Source: Paranoxybacillus vitaminiphilus (GTDB lineage: Bacteria > Bacillota > Bacilli > Bacillales > Anoxybacillaceae). Taken from it: DNA of 64,000 bases. The stretch's first letter is position 1; the number at the start of each line of letters is the position of its first letter. Of the stretch, positions 58,534 to 64,000 are shown in pieces. The notes under the pieces were generated by a model. It was given only the letters and a program-made list of their open reading frames with translations, did no database searches and was not told the origin of the DNA. The stretch lies in the NCBI RefSeq assembly GCF_003259935.1, contig NZ_QLMH01000001.1:98004-162003 (forward strand), read 5' to 3'. The position numbers and the translations under genes were made by a program.

Positions 58534-58830
58534 ATGGACATTGTTGAGCGGCTCTCGTTTTTTGCTTCACTTTATCAAGTGAATACACATCCGGAACGAG
58601 GGATGTGGCTTCTTTATTTTACTGTACTCGTTCTTTCCGTCATCGTCTATCGGCTCGGATTTGCGAAAAAATTGCCGCTGTTGAAAAATGTCATCATATA
58701 CGTTTTACTTGCATTAGGGTGTACGATTTTAACATTTTTTGCCGTTTTTTTGCCTGTTGCCGAAGGTCTTGTTATTGCAGCACTTGTGCTTATCATTTAT
58801 AAAGTACGGCTCCATCAGGCGAAGAAATAA
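58534..58830 (+). CDS. ylaH: YlaH-like membrane protein
   Basis: 98 residues with three hydrophobic segments (about 22-40, 48-72 and 75-92). It reads [20 protein letters not shown] at the front, typical of YlaH. AAAGGAGAGGG precedes the ATG, 16 bases after typA. Function unknown. Confidence 0.88.
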   Translation: MDIVERLSFFASLYQVNTHPERGMWLLYFTVLVLSVIVYRLGFAKKLPLLKNVIIYVLLALGCTILTFFAVFLPVAEGLVIAALVLIIYKVRLHQAKK

Positions 58831-58842
58831 GGCGGTGGGATA

Positions 58843-59130
58843 ATGAAATCGCTCCAAGATGCGTTATATAACTGGCTGACGATTAAAGTGGTAGCTGATG
58901 CGCGGCCGAACGATCAAGCAGCGAGGGAAACAGAAAGGTTTTTTGCGGAAATTTTAAAAAATGATTTTCAAGTAACAAATCTTCATACTACAAAAGATGA
59001 AACAATGTATTTCATTACGTATGAGCAGGATGAGCAGCCAAAAACAACGCGATTCCCTGCGGAATTAATTGAGGTCATGTTAGAACAAATCAACAGCGAA
59101 CCGGAAAAGTACGCTAATTATCCGACATAA
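58843..59130 (+). CDS. Conserved small cytoplasmic protein, unknown
   Basis: 95 residues, MKSLQDALYNWLTIKVVADA, acidic, with VTNLHTTKDETMYFITYEQD. It follows ylaH by 12 bases and is probably in the typA operon. I do not recognise a family. GGCGGTGGG precedes the ATG. A terminator follows. Confidence 0.8.
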   Translation: MKSLQDALYNWLTIKVVADARPNDQAARETERFFAEILKNDFQVTNLHTTKDETMYFITYEQDEQPKTTRFPAELIEVMLEQINSEPEKYANYPT

Positions 59131-59131
59131 A

Positions 59132-59162
59132 AAACCGAGCTTGGCTGGCTCGGTTTTTTTAT
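59132..59162 (+). terminator. Terminator of the typA operon
   Basis: AACCGAGC and GCTCGGTT around TTGGCTG, followed by TTTTTT. Confidence 0.9.
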
Positions 59163-59315
59163 ATGCGAGCATATAGAATGCGGGTACAAATCCATTAAAA
59201 AATGGCATATCTATCAGCATTTCTTTGACATTTTCCGCGAAGTCCTCCCCCTTATCAACGGAGGGGAAGTAGGAGAGGTTTATTGCCGAATTCACTTAAA
59301 AAGGAACCTTAAGAT

Positions 59316-59343
59316 AATGCTGCTAGTAAGAGTGGCAGCATTA
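59316..59343 (-). terminator. Hairpin at the end of ylaI
   Basis: AATGCTGC (59316-59323) and GCAGCATT (59335-59342). On the minus strand it overlaps the ylaI stop and is followed by ATCTTAAGG, a poor T-run. Confidence 0.5.
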
Positions 59344-59541
59344 CCAATCATCCTCAGAAGTCGTTGAACGGTAAAAACGGAATTTTCCGGTGGCCAGCCG
59401 TGCCTTTGTTTTTTCGGTTATCCGCTCATGGCATTCTGGGCACATATATGTATGAATCGGGCGGTTACGCAAGCGTTTGGCCAACAGTGATTCATCATCA
59501 ATGACGTCAATTTTATCACAAAGAACACATTTTACTTTCAT
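59341..59541 (-). CDS. ylaI: Zinc-binding protein YlaI
   Basis: 66 residues from ATG 59541, after GAGGTGC. Two CxxC pairs, VKCVLCDK and YMCPECHE, form a zinc ribbon; a basic C-terminal part follows. It matches YlaI (DUF2197). Function unknown. Confidence 0.88.
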   Translation of the reverse strand: MKVKCVLCDKIDVIDDESLLAKRLRNRPIHTYMCPECHERITEKTKARLATGKFRFYRSTTSEDDW

Positions 59542-59695
59542 GATGCACCTCTTTTTTATTGAGAAAAATAAAAGCTTATGAATACAGTATATCATGATTT
59601 TTTATACTTTTTTGGAGAAATGTTGGTTTTCGTTTTACGTTTATGCAAAAATAAGTATGATCAAAATAATAATATATCATTTTGGAGGGGTCTAT

Positions 59696-60151
59696 ATGGC
59701 AAATCAAGTAGAACCAAAATTAATCGAACCGTTGTTCCAGGCGCTGCAAAAAGAACGCTTTGTCACCATTGCCACCATCGACCATGAAACAGGTGGACCA
59801 AATGTGAGTGCGATTTCATGGATTTATGCTCCTGATGAAAGCCGGATTTATTTTGCGGTAGATAATCGCTCACGAATTGTGCAAAATATTAAAAACAATC
59901 CGCTTGTTGCCGTGAATTTAATTGCGAATGAATCGACATATTCGATCAGTGGAAAAGCGCATGTGAAGGTTGAAAAAATAGAAGAAGTTCCTTTGAAATT
60001 AGCGCTTGTGGAAATTGAAATTAATGAAGTACGCGATGTCATGTTTTATGGTTCAAAAATTTCTGTAGAACCAAAATACGAGAAAACGTATGATGCGCAG
60101 GCGGCAGCAAAACTGGACAATCAAGTAATGACAGCCCTTCGCAATGCATAG
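59696..60151 (+). CDS. Pyridoxamine 5'-phosphate oxidase-like FMN protein
   Basis: 151 residues from ATG 59696 (GGAGGGG upstream; the longer frame lacks a site). The split-barrel pattern runs ERFVTIATIDHETGGPNVSA, ISWIYAPDESRIYFA, NNPLVAVNLI. It may bind FMN or F420-like cofactors. The substrate is unknown. It ends in a repeat-type terminator. Confidence 0.82.
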   Translation: MANQVEPKLIEPLFQALQKERFVTIATIDHETGGPNVSAISWIYAPDESRIYFAVDNRSRIVQNIKNNPLVAVNLIANESTYSISGKAHVKVEKIEEVPLKLALVEIEINEVRDVMFYGSKISVEPKYEKTYDAQAAAKLDNQVMTALRNA

Positions 60152-60160
60152 CGATACATA

Positions 60161-60246
60161 GGGGCTGACCTGTAAGTGTCTGACCTCACACGTATTCGGC
60201 TATTGGGTTGTGGGGTCTGACACTTTTTTAGGTCAGCCTTTCTTTT
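60161..60246 (+). repeat. Dispersed nested inverted repeat, copy 11, short core
   Basis: GGGGCTGACCT and AGGTCAGCCT are the outer arms; AAGTGTCTGACCTCACACG and TTGTGGGGTCTGACACTT the inner. The AATATAT core has been lost. It ends TTTCTTTTATTT and lies at the stop codon of convergent ylaJ. Confidence 0.82.
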
Positions 60247-60832
60247 ATTTATTTAAGTGGTCATTTGACTGCTTTTCCTGCCGGTTATTTAACCGCTGTT
60301 CTTCATTTGAATTTAATTGTGAATCGTTTTGTTCTGTCGGTTCGGGATTTGTCGTTCTTAATAAATCGCTAGGTACCTCAGGCATTACGCGGCCGACAAT
60401 AGCAGCTAATTCATCCATAAATCCTTGTACCGGACGCCCATTGTTTACTTCTTTAGCGATTTCCCTTAATCTTGCATTTAAATCAGGATCAGCAATGATA
60501 ATTGCATTGGCACCGTAGGGATCTTTTTGTAAGCTTTCGGCAACAGAATATTTAATCGTGCCTACCCGTGATTGATCGAGTTTGGAATTGACATCGATTC
60601 CGACAATCGCATATTTGCCAACAACAACAGCGGTGGCATCATTTACGTTTGGTACGCTGCTGGCAAGTTTTACAAGACGTTTGGCAATGTCCTGACCGGA
60701 TTGATTGACAACTTTTTCATTCGTTGTGTTTTTGACATGAACACCAGCGTTATCGTTGTTTTTATTTAAATTACAGCCTGCAAATGTAAAGAAGAGCGCC
60801 GCGACGATGATTATGTTAAGAAATGTTTTCAT
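60245..60832 (-). CDS. ylaJ: YhcN/YlaJ-family sporulation lipoprotein
   Basis: 195 residues from ATG 60832 (GAGGTG six bases upstream; ATG 60835 is closer). The lipobox is FTFAGC. A conserved body VVVGKYAIVGIDVNSKLD and DPYGANAIIIADPDLNARL is followed by a Gln/Asn-rich tail. YlaJ-type proteins occur in spores of bacilli. It would be outside the membrane. Confidence 0.88.
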   Translation of the reverse strand: MKTFLNIIIVAALFFTFAGCNLNKNNDNAGVHVKNTTNEKVVNQSGQDIAKRLVKLASSVPNVNDATAVVVGKYAIVGIDVNSKLDQSRVGTIKYSVAESLQKDPYGANAIIIADPDLNARLREIAKEVNNGRPVQGFMDELAAIVGRVMPEVPSDLLRTTNPEPTEQNDSQLNSNEEQRLNNRQEKQSNDHLNK

Positions 60833-60965
60833 CATTTACACCTCTAGACAGCGATATTTTTTAACTTTATTTTGCAAACATTCTTCTATCTTTATGCATC
60901 CGCTCATATATATAAGCAACAGCCCCGGCTGTGAAACATGTATATGAAAAAGGGGGCATGGAAAT

Positions 60966-62297
60966 TTGGAAAAAAAAATATATGTGTTAGATACAAATGT
61001 GTTACTGCAAGACCCTTATGCCATTTTCTCTTTTGAAGACAACGAGGTGGTCATTCCAGCGGTTGTGCTGGAGGAGGTCGATTCAAAAAAACGTTATATG
61101 GACGAAATCGGACGAAATGCCCGGCAAGTATCGAAATTAATTGATCGATTGCGTGAAAACGGGAAATTACATGAAAAAATTCCGTTAGATAATGGCGGGA
61201 TATTGCGGATTGAACTTAATCATCGTTCGTTTCAGCAACTTCAAGAAATTTTTGTGGAAAAAACGAACGATAACCGCATTTTAGCTGTCGCAAAAAATTT
61301 GTCGCTTGAAGAACAAACAAAAGAAAACGGAAGAGCGGTTATTTTAGTGAGCAAAGATGCTCTCGTACGCGTTAAAGCAGATGCGATAGGCTTGCAGGCT
61401 GAAGATTTTTTAAGCGATCGCGTCGTTGAAGTTGATCGTATTTATACCGGTTTTTTAGATTTGTACATAAACATTGAAAACCTTAATCGTTTTTATGAAA
61501 AAGGGGAGCTTGTGCTCGCCGAAATAACGAACCACCCTTTTTATCCAAACCAATTTATTATTATGAAAGATGCGCTTGGCGGCTCCGCGTCAGCAATTGG
61601 CATCGTTGATTACAGCGGCAAAAAGGTCAAACGTTTATCATTCAACTATGAACATGTCTGGGGAATTCATCCGCGAAATGCCCAACAGACGATGGCCTTT
61701 GAGTTGTTAATGAGAGAGGATATTTCACTTGTTACATTAATTGGAAAAGCCGGTACGGGAAAAACGCTCCTCGCTTTAGCGGCAGGGCTAATGCAAACGG
61801 AAGACTTACAAAGGTATAAAAAGCTGCTTGTGGCAAGACCGATTGTTCCTGTAGGCAAAGATATTGGATTTTTGCCTGGAGAAAAGCAGGAGAAATTGCG
61901 GCCTTGGATGCAGCCGATATTCGATAATTTAGAGTATTTATTTAATACGAAAAAACCAGGGGAATTAGATGCGATTTTAGCAGGAATGGGTTCAATTGAA
62001 GTGGAGGCGCTTACATATATTCGCGGACGAAGTTTGCCGGAACAATTTATTATTATTGATGAAGCACAAAATTTAACAAAACATGAAGTAAAAACAATAT
62101 TAACGCGTGTCGGGGAAAAAAGTAAAATTGTATTAATGGGAGACCCTGAACAAATTGACCATCCGTACTTAGATGAATATAATAACGGTCTTACTTATGT
62201 AGTAGAGAAATTTAAAGAGCAAAAGGTAGCAGGGCATGTTCGATTAATAAAAGGGGAGCGCTCCGGATTAGCGCAGCTTGCAGCCGATTTGTTATAA
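60966..62297 (+). CDS. ylaK: PhoH-family ATPase with N-terminal PIN domain
   Basis: 443 residues, TTG start after AAAGGGGGCATGG. The N-terminal PIN nuclease domain reads VLDTNVLLQDP, VVIPAVVLEEVDSKK and SKDALVRVKAD. The C-terminal PhoH ATPase has Walker A GKAGTGKT and Walker B IIIDEAQN. PIN-PhoH proteins can be RNA helicase-nucleases. It matches YlaK. Confidence 0.93.
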   Translation: MEKKIYVLDTNVLLQDPYAIFSFEDNEVVIPAVVLEEVDSKKRYMDEIGRNARQVSKLIDRLRENGKLHEKIPLDNGGILRIELNHRSFQQLQEIFVEKTNDNRILAVAKNLSLEEQTKENGRAVILVSKDALVRVKADAIGLQAEDFLSDRVVEVDRIYTGFLDLYINIENLNRFYEKGELVLAEITNHPFYPNQFIIMKDALGGSASAIGIVDYSGKKVKRLSFNYEHVWGIHPRNAQQTMAFELLMREDISLVTLIGKAGTGKTLLALAAGLMQTEDLQRYKKLLVARPIVPVGKDIGFLPGEKQEKLRPWMQPIFDNLEYLFNTKKPGELDAILAGMGSIEVEALTYIRGRSLPEQFIIIDEAQNLTKHEVKTILTRVGEKSKIVLMGDPEQIDHPYLDEYNNGLTYVVEKFKEQKVAGHVRLIKGERSGLAQLAADLL

Positions 62298-62311
62298 CGG
62301 TAAAACAAAAT

Positions 62312-62364
62312 GGCAGCCCCCTTCGAGCCGCATTTGCTTTAAAGGGAGTCTGCCTTCTTTTTAA
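62312..62364. terminator. Bidirectional terminator between ylaK and ylaL
   Basis: GGCAGCCCCCTT and AAGGGAGTCTGCC pair with one mismatch region; TTCTTTTT follows on the plus strand. Confidence 0.7.
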
Positions 62365-62380
62365 GATTAAGACGAGCGTT

Positions 62381-62878
62381 TTAAGAAACAATAAACTTGC
62401 GAATATGGGTAATCGGTTCATGCTGATTGGAACCATCCCCAAAATAAAAGTGGACAGGCCCGTCTTCTTTCAACGGTTTTCCGTCTTTCGAAAATCCTAA
62501 TACGGCTTCATAAGCTTGCTCTAGCGGAATTTGAATTTCTTTATGCTCCGTTACGATGATGAATGTTGTTGCATCAGCAAGCGGCTCTGCATTTCGCAAA
62601 AAAGGTTCCAAGCGCATTCCGAATGTCCCGTTGATCACTTTTTCTTTTTCATATGTTTTCTCGGTTTTTAAAGTTGGCGGAAAAACCGCCCCTTCTTGAA
62701 TTTCGCGATCCCAATATGCCGAAATTTTTTTTATTTCGTCTTCTTCGTTTTGTTCTTCTTGTTTTGTCTCTGAAAAATATGTTAGCAAGTCCACTTTGCG
62801 ATCATCAAAAATCCATACACCGGGATCAAGGGTAATGGAGAACTTCACTTTTCCTGTGATTGGAATAATATTTTCCAT
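62381..62878 (-). CDS. ylaL: YlaL-like protein
   Basis: 165 residues from ATG 62878, preceded by GGGGGAGG; the ATG seven codons earlier has no site. It reads MENIIPITGKVKFSITLDPG and VWIFDDRKVDLLTYF, with FGMRLEPFLRNAEPLADAT later. It matches YlaL by position and style. It is cytoplasmic; function unknown. Confidence 0.82.
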   Translation of the reverse strand: MENIIPITGKVKFSITLDPGVWIFDDRKVDLLTYFSETKQEEQNEEDEIKKISAYWDREIQEGAVFPPTLKTEKTYEKEKVINGTFGMRLEPFLRNAEPLADATTFIIVTEHKEIQIPLEQAYEAVLGFSKDGKPLKEDGPVHFYFGDGSNQHEPITHIRKFIVS

Positions 62879-63051
62879 ATCATCGATAACCTCCCCCATT
62901 TCGCACTATTTCTAGTATAGTAATAAATCATTCATTTGTCATGTGATACATCTATCAGCCAACTCTTTCAACTTGAAATTTTGCTTGTTTCACGTTAACA
63001 TTTAAAGAAGGATTGTGTGTGTAATCGCACGGGGAGAACGGAGGGATCAAT

Positions 63052-63339
63052 GTGACGTCAAATACGGCGATTAATTATCGTGAAAGAGCGTATGCACTTC
63101 TAAAAGCAGATGCTGATAAAATTGTAAAACTTATTCAGGTACAAATGGATAATTTAACAATGCCCCAATGCCCTCTTTATGAAGAAGTGCTCGATACTCA
63201 AATGTTTGGATTATCGCGCGAAATTGATTTTGCCATTCGCCTAGGTCTTGTAGATGAAAAAGAAGGCAAAGCGATTCTTGACCGGTTAGAGCGCGAATTG
63301 TCAAATCTTCATGAAGCGACTGTAAAAAAGCGGGTATAA
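63052..63339 (+). CDS. ylaN: YlaN (UPF0358), iron homeostasis protein
   Basis: 95 residues from GTG 63052 with GGAGGGAT upstream. The core [20 protein letters not shown] and [19 protein letters not shown] are almost invariant in the family. YlaN has been reported to bind Fur in B. subtilis and to relieve Fur repression under iron limitation. It precedes ftsW, as in B. subtilis. Confidence 0.93.
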   Translation: MTSNTAINYRERAYALLKADADKIVKLIQVQMDNLTMPQCPLYEEVLDTQMFGLSREIDFAIRLGLVDEKEGKAILDRLERELSNLHEATVKKRV

Positions 63340-63352
63340 TAACATAAACAGC

Positions 63353-63389
63353 AACTCAAATGGTTGTCAGTCAACCGTTTGAGTTTTTG
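63353..63389 (+). terminator. Terminator after ylaN
   Basis: AACTCAAATGGTTG and CAACCGTTTGAGTT (one mismatch) around TCAGT, followed by TTTGTATTTTT. Confidence 0.88.
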
Positions 63390-63474
63390 TATTTTTGCAG
63401 GAAAACGACAGTATGATTCGAACTATTATTATAGTAAAATGAAATAAGTGATTACTAACTAAGGAAGAGGGAAG

Positions 63475-64000
63475 ATGGATAAGCAGTTATTCAAAAAAAT
63501 CGCCAAGTCCTATGACTACCCTTTAATACTTGCTATATTTATGCTTTGTATCTTCGGACTTATTATGATCTATAGCTCCAGCATGATTTCGGCGGTTGTT
63601 CGCTTTGGATTCGAGAGCGATTATTTTTATCAAAAGCAAAAAGTATGGCTTATGATCGGAACTTTTGTTTTTTTCTGTATGATGATTATACCTTACAAAG
63701 TGTTTGCGAAAAAAAAATGGGTATTAACCGTTTTTTTTGGAATGCCTATTGTTTTATTTGCTGTGTTTATTGCCGGGCATACGGCGAATAACGCAACAAG
63801 CTGGTTTAAGTTTGGTTCCTTTAATGTGCAGCCAGCCGAATTTGTTAAATTAGGATTAATTAATTATTTAGCAGCTGTGTTTGCGAACAAACAAAAATCA
63901 CTTTCCCAATCTGATAAGAGGCATGTATTCCCCATTTATTATACTTTATTTATATGTGTGCTTATTGCTGTTCAGCCGGACTTTGGAACCGCCATGATTA
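63475..64000 (+). CDS. ftsW: Cell-division glycosyltransferase FtsW (partial)
   Basis: The first 175 codons from ATG 63475 (GGAAGAGGGAAG upstream); the gene runs off the window. It shows the SEDS pattern: LAIFMLCIFGLIMIYSSS, a cluster of membrane helices, GSFNVQPAEFVKLGLINYLA, and the family aspartate in AVQPDFGTAMI. FtsW polymerises septal peptidoglycan with a class B PBP. Its order after ylaN matches B. subtilis. Confidence 0.95.
   Translation, partial: MDKQLFKKIAKSYDYPLILAIFMLCIFGLIMIYSSSMISAVVRFGFESDYFYQKQKVWLMIGTFVFFCMMIIPYKVFAKKKWVLTVFFGMPIVLFAVFIAGHTANNATSWFKFGSFNVQPAEFVKLGLINYLAAVFANKQKSLSQSDKRHVFPIYYTLFICVLIAVQPDFGTAMI

Noticed and set aside
59080-59295. 71-codon minus-strand ORF between the typA operon and ylaI
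   Set aside because: It overlaps the end of the preceding gene and a strong terminator, and has no ribosome site. The middle (FPSVDKGEDFAENVKEML) could be a mobile-element scrap, but nothing supports expression.

Overview
The window is chromosomal DNA of a low-to-moderate G+C, endospore-forming Bacillaceae. Gene order is largely that of the Bacillus subtilis ptsGHI-ykw-yku-ykq-ykr-pdh-ykt-yla-ftsW arc. The pyruvate dehydrogenase proteins and the two-gene bd-type oxidase look most like those of thermophilic bacilli (Geobacillus, Parageobacillus, Anoxybacillus). That placement is inferred from recalled protein sequences, not from a search.

Layout. 1-0.7 kb: end of an Mrp Na+/H+ antiporter operon. 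1-7 kb: a hydrolase, then glcT-ptsG-ptsH-ptsI with a complete RNA antiterminator/terminator switch. 7-19 kb: a gene-poor gap, a chemoreceptor, dehydrogenases, patA, two IDEAL-domain proteins, a TetR regulator, cheV, ykyB and the L,D-transpeptidase ykuD. 19-24 kb: polyphosphate genes ppx and ppk plus two fluoride-channel genes, lying between ykuD and ykuE, which I recall as neighbours in B. subtilis. 24-35 kb: the yku series (fadH, ykuI, ykuJ, ykzF, ykuK, darB, ccpC, dapH, dapL, ykuS, ykuV) with three decaying genes: a chrA remnant, ykuJ with an in-frame stop, and ykuV lacking its catalytic half. 35-41 kb: lipoprotein, bd oxidase, ktrC, rnjA-rpoY. 41-50 kb: transporter, HAD phosphatase, deformylase, ykyA, pdhABCD. 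50-64 kb: small conserved genes, SR1/SR1P, speA, yktA, an inositol-phosphatase-like gene, typA and the yla genes, ending inside ftsW. I see no tRNA, rRNA, CRISPR array or intact insertion sequence.

Themes. Sugar uptake (PTS), pyruvate oxidation (PDH), the respiratory terminal oxidase and their regulators lie together. Sites readable by eye are a GlcT antiterminator, a Rex/Fnr-type palindrome before the oxidase, a FadR box before fadH, and two CcpN-type boxes at the SR1 promoter. Two proteins whose relatives bind c-di-AMP (DarB, KtrC), RNase J1 and its likely modulator peptide SR1P are also present.

The most unusual feature is a dispersed family of nested inverted repeats of about 90-130 bp, with roughly eleven long copies and several short variants. 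Nearly all follow genes in one orientation and often double as terminators. Their outer stems differ in sequence but remain self-complementary. One copy lies backwards inside pdhB-pdhC, and another sits beside a second repeat type between dapH and dapL.
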